Source: Myxococcales bacterium
GTDB taxonomy: Bacteria; Myxococcota_A; Polyangia; Polyangiales; Houyiibacteriaceae
Length of the DNA stretch: 5,376 nucleotides
Assembly (NCBI GenBank): GCA_030622585.1
Contig: JAUXFZ010000214.1
Coordinates: forward strand, 1 to 5,376
Direction: 5' to 3'
In this document: positions 1 through 5,376 of the stretch, one piece after another
Position numbering within the stretch: position 1 is the first letter of the stretch
Layout of the letters: every line of letters begins with the position of its first letter
The notes under the pieces: generated by a model
Seen by the model: the letters and a program-made list of their open reading frames with translations, nothing else
Told to the model about the DNA's origin: nothing
The model's database searches: none
Program-made: the position numbers and the translations under genes

Positions 1-744
1 GATGGTGGCGATCACGAAGACCCCGGGCGCCTGCCCGGGCACAACAGTGAAGTCGGCGATTGGATGGCCCAGTTCCAGTGCGACTTCTCTGAGAGATCGT
101 GTCGCGGCTTCAAAGCTATCCACCTCGGGTCCCAACAAGCCGGGTTTCGCAATGCTGGCGCCAAACGCATTGGCCACGAACGCCTGCTCGATCTGCACTT
201 TCGTGCCGTCGGTAAACGATGTGGTTTGCTGGACTCGAAAGCCCTGCCGTTCGGACCAATATTCCATGTCTTTGCGGCTCGGGTTCGGATTCAAGAACCC
301 TTTCATGTTGCCGTACACCAAGGGCTCGAAACCCATCCCCACGAGCTCGTCGCGCAGTTGCGCGAGGACACCTGGCTGGTCACCGTGCGCCTCGGTGAGG
401 TAACCCTTGCCTACGAAGTGTGAGCCGCAGGTCACGTGAAACTCGGAGTCCATCGTCACCACAGGGAGGCCGGCCGCCAACACGTCTCGCACGACTTCCG
501 CAGCATGTACGGGGTCACCGGAGCACTCGACGACCACATCGGAATTGTCGATGAGCTCTTGCCTCGATTGAGTCAGCGGCACGTCCGGCGGCACGCCTTC
601 GATGCTGTCGAACGCACGGCGCGTCAGGACGCTAGAGACTCGTAGGTCGTTCATCACTCGACAGGAATCAAACAAGCGGTGCGCAATGAAGCCTGTGCCG
701 GCGATGCCGACTCGAATCACTGAGGAATCAGGGTGGATGATCAT
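1..744 (-). CDS. NAD(P)-dependent oxidoreductase, COG4091 homoserine-dehydrogenase-like family (3' end outside window)
   Basis: 248 codons are visible from ATG at 744; the frame is still open at base 1, so the C-terminus is missing. The N-terminus is a Rossmann nucleotide-binding fold with a glycine-rich loop (G13, G16, G18 in VGIAGTGFIA) and the strand-end VVECSGDP (residues 71-78). The middle carries signatures I associate with COG4091: EAHGDQPG (118-125), GNMKGFLNPNP (145-155) and SFTDGTK (176-182), followed by a small-residue helix (VANAFG, 190-195). Family members are usually over 400 residues and often end in a SAF domain, which would lie off-window. Their substrates are mostly unknown; a redox step on a small hydroxy acid, aldehyde or sugar-derived compound is the broad expectation. 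It follows wecB on the same strand after 135 bp, so it may share the transcript or have its own promoter. The start is not certain: no good Shine-Dalgarno precedes ATG 744, and in-frame GTG 801 and TTG 777 lie upstream, but homology-like sequence begins only after 744. Family call is firm, function is not. Confidence 0.85.
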   Translation of the reverse strand, partial: MIIHPDSSVIRVGIAGTGFIAHRLFDSCRVMNDLRVSSVLTRRAFDSIEGVPPDVPLTQSRQELIDNSDVVVECSGDPVHAAEVVRDVLAAGLPVVTMDSEFHVTCGSHFVGKGYLTEAHGDQPGVLAQLRDELVGMGFEPLVYGNMKGFLNPNPSRKDMEYWSERQGFRVQQTTSFTDGTKVQIEQAFVANAFGASIAKPGLLGPEVDSFEAATRSLREVALELGHPIADFTVVPGQAPGVFVIATI

Positions 745-879
745 GGCGAAAGCACGCCCGGGCGGGCTCGTCCGCAAGGCATCAGAAAAAGCATAGAGCA
801 CGGCCGCCGCCAAAGCACGGATTGCCTGGATCTAACTCAAATTGGGCTTGCAGCAGGCCTCGATACGAGCGCACCGACA

Positions 880-1980
880 CTAGCGAGCCAGCGCCGCCAG
901 AATCTTCTCGCTGGCCCGTCCGTCGCCGTACGGATTGCTCGCTCGAGCCATCTCCCGGTAGGCGCCGTCGTCGTTCAACAAACGCGCAGTCTCCGTGTAG
1001 ATCCGTTCTTCGTCGGTGCCTACCAGCCGAACCGTTCCTGCATCGACTCCCTCAGGCCTCTCGGTGGTCTCTCGCATGACCAGGACCGGCTTCCCGAGCG
1101 AGGGTGCCTCTTCCTGAATCCCGCCGGAATCGGTGAGGATTACATGGGCTCGGTTCATCTCCTCGACGAACCGACGATATTCGAGGGGCTCGCCCAACTC
1201 GATGCGCGGATGATTCCCCAGCAGGGCGAAGACGACGTCTCTCACTCTGGGGCTCAGGTGGACCGGATAGAGGGCGTGAAGGTCTGGAAACTCGTCGACG
1301 AGGCGCAGCACGGCTCGGCAGACCCTCTCCATTGGCTCACCGTGGTTCTCCCGGCGATGGGCCGTGATCAGCAGGCGCCGTTCGCCCGTGGGGGAGGGCG
1401 CTGTCTCCCCGGGCTCTGATCCGAGAGTCAGAAAAAGCGCGTCGATGCCCGTGTTGCCGGTAACCCAGATCGCATCTTCGCTCACTCCTTCGCGGATGAG
1501 GTTTTCGCGTGACAGGGTCGTGGGTGCGAAGTGCGCGTCGGCGATCTGCGTGGTGAGCCTGCGGTTGATCTCTTCCGGAAAGGGTTGTCGCTTGTCGTGT
1601 GTTCGAAGCCCGGCTTCCACGTGAGCAACCGGCACCTGGTGGTAGAAGGCTGCCAGGGCGCCCGTGAAAGTGGTTGTCGTGTCGCCCTGCACGATAACCC
1701 AGTCCGGCTTCACTTGGCCTATGACGCCATGCAGGCCATCCAGTGCGGCGGTCGTTACGTGACGAAGGTCCTGATTGGGCTTCATGATGTCCAGATCGAA
1801 GTCGACGGCGATCTGAAACGTTTCGAGCATCTGGTCGAGCATCTCCCGGTGTTGGCTCGTGGTGACGACGACAGTTTCGAACTCATCGGGGCGCTTGCGA
1901 GCGCCGATGACCACCGGAGCCAGCTTGATGACTTCCGGTCGCGTTCCCATCACAATCAGGATCTTTGTCTTCGTCGACAT
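880..1980 (-). CDS. wecB: UDP-N-acetylglucosamine 2-epimerase, non-hydrolysing (WecB)
   Basis: Cytoplasmic enzyme that interconverts UDP-GlcNAc and UDP-ManNAc by C2 epimerisation through elimination and re-addition of UDP. The 366-residue product matches the usual family length and shows the full motif set of this GT-B-fold family: MGTRPEVIKLAPV (11-23), SQHREM (42-47), QGDTTTT (98-104), HVEAGLRT (120-127), PFPEEINRR (133-141), ITAHRREN (205-212), TDSGGIQEE (283-291) and MRETTERPE (302-310). By alignment in mind with the E. coli enzyme, D100, E122 and E136 fall at the catalytic acidic positions and H208 at the conserved histidine; all are intact. The frame is open a further 83 codons upstream, but that stretch is basic, non-homologous and overlaps the preceding gene, so ATG 1980 is chosen; it has a good ribosome-binding site at 1988-1996. 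It lies 20 bp after the WecG/TagA-like gene, the natural consumer of its product. No UDP-ManNAc dehydrogenase (WecC) is visible in the window. Confidence 0.97.
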   Translation of the reverse strand: MSTKTKILIVMGTRPEVIKLAPVVIGARKRPDEFETVVVTTSQHREMLDQMLETFQIAVDFDLDIMKPNQDLRHVTTAALDGLHGVIGQVKPDWVIVQGDTTTTFTGALAAFYHQVPVAHVEAGLRTHDKRQPFPEEINRRLTTQIADAHFAPTTLSRENLIREGVSEDAIWVTGNTGIDALFLTLGSEPGETAPSPTGERRLLITAHRRENHGEPMERVCRAVLRLVDEFPDLHALYPVHLSPRVRDVVFALLGNHPRIELGEPLEYRRFVEEMNRAHVILTDSGGIQEEAPSLGKPVLVMRETTERPEGVDAGTVRLVGTDEERIYTETARLLNDDGAYREMARASNPYGDGRASEKILAALAR

Positions 1981-1987
1981 CTCGTAT

Positions 1988-1996
1988 CTCCACCTT
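1988..1996 (-). promoter_or_regulatory. Ribosome-binding site of wecB
   Basis: Read on the minus strand this is AAGGTGGAG, with its GGAG core seven bases before ATG 1980. It sits in the 20-bp gap after the upstream stop codon and decides the wecB start in favour of 1980 over the longer open frame that begins inside the previous gene. Confidence 0.6.
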
Positions 1997-2000
1997 GACT

Positions 2001-2750
2001 CTAGCGGGGCCCGGGCTCCGAGCCCACGGCGCTCTTGAGGAGGTGAAACACGAACTGGGTGTTCGTGACCAAGTATCGTTTCCAAAGCCGGCGAGGCTCC
2101 TGGGCGAGTCGAAACGACCACTCCATGCCGATGCGCTGTAGAAAAACCGGGGCGCGTCGGGTCGCGCCGGCGATCACGTCGAAGCTGCCTCCGACAGGTA
2201 TGGCGAGTTGGACTCCGAGTTGATCCCAATGGTTCTCGATGAACTGCTCCTGTAAGGGCACGCCCATGCCGACGATGAGGATTTGCGCGCCGCTGTCGCG
2301 AATCGCTTGGGCACGTCGCGAACCTTCGGCCGCCTCGAAGTATCCGTCCGCGATCCCGGCAACTTCAAGCCCGGGGTAGCGATCGGACAGGCGCTGGGCC
2401 ACCTCCTCGACGACAGGGCGCCGGGCGCCGAGAAAGTACACGCCAAAGCCCTCTTTCACGGCGAGCGCACACAGCTGGTCGACGAGATCTATGCCGGTGA
2501 CTCGTTCAGGCAGGCGATCCTGTTGAAGGTGTGACGCCCAGACCAATGGCTGCCCGTCGGCGACCACGAGCGATGCCCGCTCGACGAACCCTTGCAGCTT
2601 GGGATCCGATCTCATCATCATGAGAATCGCTACGTTGACCGTGCAGATGTATCCGCGCCGACCGCTATGGATCCAATCGCGAGCCCAGTTGGCCGCGTCC
2701 GCCACCGTGACGGCGGCAAAATCGCAGTCGAGTATCTGAACCGATTTCAT
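2001..2750 (-). CDS. WecG/TagA/CpsF-family glycosyltransferase (probable N-acetylmannosaminyltransferase)
   Basis: A GT26 family enzyme of 249 residues, the normal size. Characterised members add ManNAc (TagA/TarA) or ManNAcA (WecG) to undecaprenyl-PP-GlcNAc on the inner face of the cytoplasmic membrane, the second sugar of teichoic-acid linkage units or of enterobacterial common antigen. Visible signatures: TVNVAIL (37-43), VVADGQPLVW (62-71) with D65 at the position of the proposed catalytic aspartate of TagA, RVTGIDLV (83-90), VYFLGAR (104-110), LIVGMGVPLQEQF (158-170), VGGSFDVIAG (186-195), and the C-terminal IGMEW...QEPRRLWKRY (207-226). The basic, amphipathic tail after about 215 resembles the appendage that docks TagA to the membrane. 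The start at 2750 overlaps the upstream stop codon (ATGA), suggesting translational coupling; ATG 2768 in the same frame is the alternative. The neighbouring wecB supports UDP-ManNAc as donor; the acceptor cannot be read from sequence. Confidence 0.93.
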   Translation of the reverse strand: MKSVQILDCDFAAVTVADAANWARDWIHSGRRGYICTVNVAILMMMRSDPKLQGFVERASLVVADGQPLVWASHLQQDRLPERVTGIDLVDQLCALAVKEGFGVYFLGARRPVVEEVAQRLSDRYPGLEVAGIADGYFEAAEGSRRAQAIRDSGAQILIVGMGVPLQEQFIENHWDQLGVQLAIPVGGSFDVIAGATRRAPVFLQRIGMEWSFRLAQEPRRLWKRYLVTNTQFVFHLLKSAVGSEPGPR

Positions 2751-3940
2751 GACTCGATCTCGTTCCATAGAAGAACCGCATCGATGAAGAACTTCGTGGC
2801 CCAATTCGGATAGGAAAGCGGAGCGTACGATCCCCAAATCGGGTGCGAGCCCTTGATGGCGCCACGAAGCGCTAGATTCGAGGTGGCCAAGTCTTGGTGG
2901 TCCATGACGAAACCTAGGCTTCGTTTTGCCGCGTCCAAGTAGCGCTCTGAACCGGTGGACTCGTAGAGCTTCAACCAGATCACAGCGAGCTGGCAGTTGC
3001 CGGTCAAGCAACAGTACCGTGCGGCCGACCGACCGGCCTCATCGATTCTTCCCGGAATCCATCCGTCGTGCCGCACATGTTCGAGAACGGCATCCGCGGC
3101 GCGCACAGCGGCCCGCTCGTATCGTGGCTCGCCAAGGAGCCTCCCCGACTCGAGGAAGCCGCGAATCGCGTACGCGATGGTATGAGTGAAGGGCGCGGCT
3201 CCCGGCTCGAAGGCGCAACTCCCGAAGTAGCCGTCTTTCTCTTGGCCGAGGCCCCAATCGAGGTTCCTTCGGGCGGCTGCCTCGATGACCGAATCGGGAG
3301 CGATGAGGTGACGCTCGAGCATCGACCAAGCCACGCGCGTGTTGTACGTGTGGGGTGTTTGGAGGTGAGTGTTTTTCCGCCAAGCGCCATCTTCGTCGAG
3401 GCGAGACGCGAGCCACGAGGATGCGCGTACGGCCGCGTCGCGGAAGCGAAGCTCGCCGGTTTCGCGGTAGGCTCGAACGTACCCCAGCAGCACCTGACCG
3501 GTGTCGAACACGATGCCTTCGTGAGCCCGATAAAGTGGGTTGGCGATCGAACCATCGGGTTCTTGAACTTCACACAGCCAATTCGAGACCGTGCGCGCGA
3601 GGGTCGCAGATTCGGGGTCGTCGAATCGGGTCGCGAGGTCGAAAAAAGTGATGGCGATGTAGCCGGATGTCTCCCGGTAAGAAGGCCGCCAGCCCCCGCG
3701 GATCGAGTATCCGTAGCTCACGCCGTCGTCGGGCGTCGCGGCCTGGGCCCGTTTGAGCCATTCCACGGCCGAACGGAGGTGGTCACCTCGATCCTGGCGT
3801 AGCGAACGGGCCCCCACAGCGTCACGAAGGACACGCCCCATAAAGGGAGTGCCCGCCTTGAAGAGCCCGCGGTCGCCAGTTGCAGCGGTATCTCGTTCAG
3901 ACAGCATGAGTGGGTCGAGGCGGCGGGGCCGAGGAAACAT
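2747..3940 (-). CDS. Predicted alpha/alpha-toroid repeat protein of a polysaccharide locus, function unknown
   Basis: A 397-residue protein with no clear signal peptide or membrane helix, so probably cytoplasmic. I do not recognise a characterised orthologue. It shows helical-hairpin repeats with a loop motif resembling the QW motif of terpenoid-cyclase-like toroids: DDG (71-73), QEPDGS (126-131), DEDGAW (182-187), QEKDGYF (233-239), HDGWIPG (291-297) and a degenerate HQDLATS (348-354). The spacing of about 55 residues gives six hairpins, as in six-hairpin glycosidases, some polysaccharide lyases, sugar epimerases and prenyltransferase-like proteins. Other notable parts are FTHTIAYAIRGFL (251-263) and YCCLTGNCQLA (309-319). 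The position at the head of the wecG-like/wecB group, with a 4-base overlap, suggests a role in glycan synthesis or modification; lyase, glycosidase and epimerase activities are all possible and none is shown. ATG 3940 is used because a weak AGG and GGTGA precede it; ATG 3907 lacks any such site but is also possible, since the first 35 or so residues look unconserved. The gene being real is well supported; its activity is open. Confidence 0.85.
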   Translation of the reverse strand: MFPRPRRLDPLMLSERDTAATGDRGLFKAGTPFMGRVLRDAVGARSLRQDRGDHLRSAVEWLKRAQAATPDDGVSYGYSIRGGWRPSYRETSGYIAITFFDLATRFDDPESATLARTVSNWLCEVQEPDGSIANPLYRAHEGIVFDTGQVLLGYVRAYRETGELRFRDAAVRASSWLASRLDEDGAWRKNTHLQTPHTYNTRVAWSMLERHLIAPDSVIEAAARRNLDWGLGQEKDGYFGSCAFEPGAAPFTHTIAYAIRGFLESGRLLGEPRYERAAVRAADAVLEHVRHDGWIPGRIDEAGRSAARYCCLTGNCQLAVIWLKLYESTGSERYLDAAKRSLGFVMDHQDLATSNLALRGAIKGSHPIWGSYAPLSYPNWATKFFIDAVLLWNEIES

Positions 3941-4037
3941 TCACCGTAGCCTGCGGACCCAGACTCGGCAAATGAGGTCTGGTGGGCCGCGGAGAGCGCT
4001 TACCCAGGCCTGGCCACGATGCTAGAACGCGTCCGGC
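3941..4037. promoter_or_regulatory. Divergent intergenic region with presumed promoters
   Basis: These 97 bases separate the minus-strand group from the plus-strand acyltransferase, so promoters for both directions should lie here or reach into the flanking coding ends. I see no convincing sigma-70 pair. The region holds several short palindromes: a spaced dyad at 3959-3982, CCGCGG at 3988-3993, AGCGCT at 3995-4000 and the 10-bp CCAGGCCTGG at 4004-4013. The promoter role is inferred from gene arrangement only. Confidence 0.45.
3959..3982. repeat. Inverted repeat in the divergent promoter region
   Basis: Perfect 6-base arms, CCAGAC at 3959-3964 and GTCTGG at 3977-3982, with two further pairs inward if one base is bulged, leaving a seven-base A/T-containing loop. 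It starts 19 bases upstream of the toroid gene's ATG at 3940. It could be an operator half-site pair or a 5' leader hairpin of the minus-strand transcript; in GC-rich DNA a dyad of this size can also arise by chance. Confidence 0.3.
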
Positions 4038-5105
4038 ATGTCCGACTATGCGGCCTACCGCGCACGCCGCACTTTCGGGTCCCTCGACGGCTTTCGCTGT
4101 GTGAGCATTCTCGCAGTTATCTGGCACCACTCTCGTGGAGATCTGCAGATTGGCCGCATAGGGACCCGAGGATTCCTAGGCGTCGACATGTTCTTCGTGC
4201 TCAGCGGTTTTCTCATCGTCACGCTCCTGTTGCGAGAGCGCGACCGCAATGGGGAGATCTCGCTCAAGGCTTTCTATGCGCGTCGAACGTTGCGCATCAT
4301 GCCGCTCTACTACGGGGTGGTGATCGGGACTGCGTTGCTGTTCATCGGCTTCCGCCCCGATGGTGAGACCGGGCAGTCCATGCGTCACGCCTTACCTTAT
4401 CTGCTCACGTACACCACCAACTGGTTTGTGGTGGGCAACCTACTCGATATCACTTGGTCCCTGTCCGCCGAGGAGCAGTTCTATCTCCTGTGGCCGCCGG
4501 TGCAGAAGTATGTTCGCCGACCGTTGTGGGTGCTGTTCGCTCTACTCGTGCTCGGCCAGCTCATCCATTTTGGGCTGCTCGATACACAATTGGCGAGGCT
4601 CGGTGCCGGTCCCGACAATCTCAGGATGCTGCGCGAAACGACCTTCACGCCAATTCTGCTCGGCGTGCTGCTCGCCTACATTCTGCACAGTCAGCTAGGT
4701 TTCGAGCGGGTCGCCCGTGTCCTAGGGCACCGGATGACGCCATTGTGGCTAGCCGCTGCACTGCTGGCGAGCCTGGAGCTCATGCCGGAGGACCTGAGAG
4801 GCTGGCCACGCCTGACGATCCACCTGCTGATGATGGCCCTGCTCGCCAGTGCGGTCATCCGCGAGGATCATGTCCTCGCGCCCCTTCTGAAGTGGCCGCC
4901 TGTCGTACGCATCGGCGTGCTCAGCTACGGCATGTACCTGCTTCACGTGTTCGTCGTGCACTTCACTGACCGGCTCGGGGAACATGGGCTCCCCGCTCTG
5001 TTCCTGTTCCCTCTCGCGGTGCTGGGCACAGTCGCGGTGGCCGAGCTCAGCTACCGCTTCTACGAGACGCCATTTCTTCGACTCAAGAAACGCTTCACGC
5101 GATAG
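4038..5105 (+). CDS. Acyltransferase-3 (AT3) family integral membrane protein
   Basis: A 355-residue polytopic membrane protein of the AT3 family (Pfam PF01757), whose members transfer acetyl or other acyl groups to surface polysaccharides, O-antigen, Nod factors or peptidoglycan. Family signatures are in order: LDGFRCVSILAVIWHH (16-31), giving the R-x10-H arrangement (R20, H31) found essential in studied O-antigen acetyltransferases; GVDMFFVLSGFLI (48-60); FYARRTLRIMPLYY (79-92); TWSLSAEEQFYLLWP (139-153); LSYGMYLLHVFVVH (295-308); and ELSYRFYETPFLRLKKR (336-352). About ten hydrophobic segments are visible. The length is that of the bare membrane domain, with no C-terminal SGNH esterase domain. 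ATG 4038 gives the N-terminus expected just before the LDG motif, although its Shine-Dalgarno is poor. It is transcribed divergently from the toroid/wecG-like/wecB group and ends 10 bases from the convergent GT2 gene. Acylation of the locus's glycan is the natural inference; acyl group and acceptor are unknown. Confidence 0.95.
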   Translation: MSDYAAYRARRTFGSLDGFRCVSILAVIWHHSRGDLQIGRIGTRGFLGVDMFFVLSGFLIVTLLLRERDRNGEISLKAFYARRTLRIMPLYYGVVIGTALLFIGFRPDGETGQSMRHALPYLLTYTTNWFVVGNLLDITWSLSAEEQFYLLWPPVQKYVRRPLWVLFALLVLGQLIHFGLLDTQLARLGAGPDNLRMLRETTFTPILLGVLLAYILHSQLGFERVARVLGHRMTPLWLAAALLASLELMPEDLRGWPRLTIHLLMMALLASAVIREDHVLAPLLKWPPVVRIGVLSYGMYLLHVFVVHFTDRLGEHGLPALFLFPLAVLGTVAVAELSYRFYETPFLRLKKRFTR

Positions 5106-5115
5106 CCCCGCGCGT

Positions 5116-5376
5116 TCAGCGCTCGGTTCGCCGCCACTGTCGTTCGCGGCGCCCGAACAAGAACGACAAGTACAGCGGGATCTTCCAGACCACATACACC
5201 GGAACGAGAAGCAAGTACCGGAACGGCACGGCGTCTCGTCCGTAACGAGCCCATCCGACCGTAACTCCGAGCCCACCGAGGCCCAGTGCGATGCCGGCGA
5301 TCCAGGCTGGAAACGTCGGGCCTCCAATGAGAACGAGGACGCCGGCGGCGCCCAAAACGAGGATGAGGAGCCCCAC
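5116..5376 (-). CDS. C-terminal membrane end of a probable family 2 glycosyltransferase (5' part outside window)
   Basis: The frame is open at the right edge; the first visible codon is GTG and need not be a start, so only the last 86 residues are seen. They contain three hydrophobic segments (about 1-19, 22-42 and 51-72), followed by LYLSFLFGRRERQWRRTER. A final block of the form K-[IL]-P-x-Y-x2-F-L...W-x-R-T-x-R, here K65 to R86, is one I associate with the end of membrane-bound, BcsA-like GT2 enzymes that polymerise or extend exopolysaccharide from nucleotide sugars at the cytoplasmic face. The catalytic GT-A domain (DxD, ED, QxxRW-type motifs) would lie off-window, so the call rests on the tail alone. 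It converges on the AT3 gene with 10 bases between the two stop codons. Another polytopic envelope protein remains possible. Confidence 0.65.
   Translation of the reverse strand: MGLLILVLGAAGVLVLIGGPTFPAWIAGIALGLGGLGVTVGWARYGRDAVPFRYLLLVPVYVVWKIPLYLSFLFGRRERQWRRTER

Noticed and set aside
798..820. A 6-bp direct repeat GCACGG in the gap after wecB.
   Set aside because: It is short and in GC-rich DNA where such repeats occur by chance; no further copies form an array.
733..1419. A 228-codon plus-strand open frame across the wecB 3' end and the gap.
   Set aside because: It is antisense to the conserved, motif-rich C-terminal half of WecB and has no family resemblance.
1531..1998. A 155-codon plus-strand open frame antisense to the wecB 5' half.
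   Set aside because: It mirrors the conserved WecB motifs on the other strand and carries no independent coding signal.
1981..2229. An 83-codon in-frame N-terminal extension of wecB.
   Set aside because: It would overlap the preceding glycosyltransferase gene by over 200 bases, is arginine-rich and unlike any WecB N-terminus, and the strong ribosome-binding site points to 1980.
2751..3011. An N-terminal extension of the WecG/TagA-like gene upstream of 2750.
   Set aside because: It overlaps the conserved-looking C-terminus of the toroid gene, while the ATGA overlap at 2747-2750 gives a natural start and a normal family length.
3068..3802. A 244-codon open frame on the plus strand antisense to the toroid gene.
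   Set aside because: It lies wholly inside a gene with a convincing repeat structure and operon context, shows no recognisable motif, and is the kind of antisense frame expected from high GC at third codon positions.
4000..4028. A possible plus-strand promoter, TTACCC and TAGAAC with 17-base spacing, ahead of the AT3 gene.
   Set aside because: It matches consensus at only three and four of six positions and would start transcription within a few bases of ATG 4038, implying a leaderless message; too weak to annotate.
4454..4969. A 171-codon plus-strand frame inside the AT3 gene.
   Set aside because: It is a shifted frame of a gene with every AT3 signature in the main frame.

Overview
The window is a GC-rich, densely coding piece of a bacterial surface-polysaccharide locus. 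Codon use has strong G/C third positions, which also explains the many long antisense open frames. The gene families fit a Gram-negative or otherwise high-GC environmental bacterium. Nothing here fixes the phylum, and I do not name one.

Layout, left to right. (1) Positions 1-744, minus strand: most of a COG4091-type NAD(P)-dependent oxidoreductase (homoserine-dehydrogenase-like), cut by the left edge. (2) 880-1980, minus: a complete non-hydrolysing UDP-GlcNAc 2-epimerase (wecB). (3) 2001-2750, minus: a WecG/TagA/CpsF-family glycosyltransferase. (4) 2747-3940, minus: a protein of about six helical-hairpin repeats, predicted to be an alpha/alpha toroid of unknown activity, whose stop codon overlaps the start of gene 3 (ATGA). 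(5) 3941-4037: a divergent intergenic region with a small dyad. (6) 4038-5105, plus: an integral-membrane acyltransferase-3 (AT3) protein. (7) 5116-5376, minus: the C-terminal membrane end of what looks like a processive-type family 2 glycosyltransferase, cut by the right edge.

Transcription of the minus-strand group should run toroid protein, WecG/TagA-like transferase, WecB, and perhaps the oxidoreductase after a 135-bp gap. The biochemical logic is clear for the middle pair: WecB makes UDP-ManNAc, and the WecG/TagA-like enzyme would use UDP-ManNAc (or an oxidised derivative) to extend an undecaprenyl-PP-linked sugar. The AT3 protein could acylate the glycan at the membrane, and the GT2 protein would build or extend a chain. 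The toroid protein and the oxidoreductase are the parts whose role in the locus is not explained by known pathways. No RNA genes, mobile elements, CRISPR arrays or sizeable repeats were seen, and no stretch over 300 bases lacks a gene.
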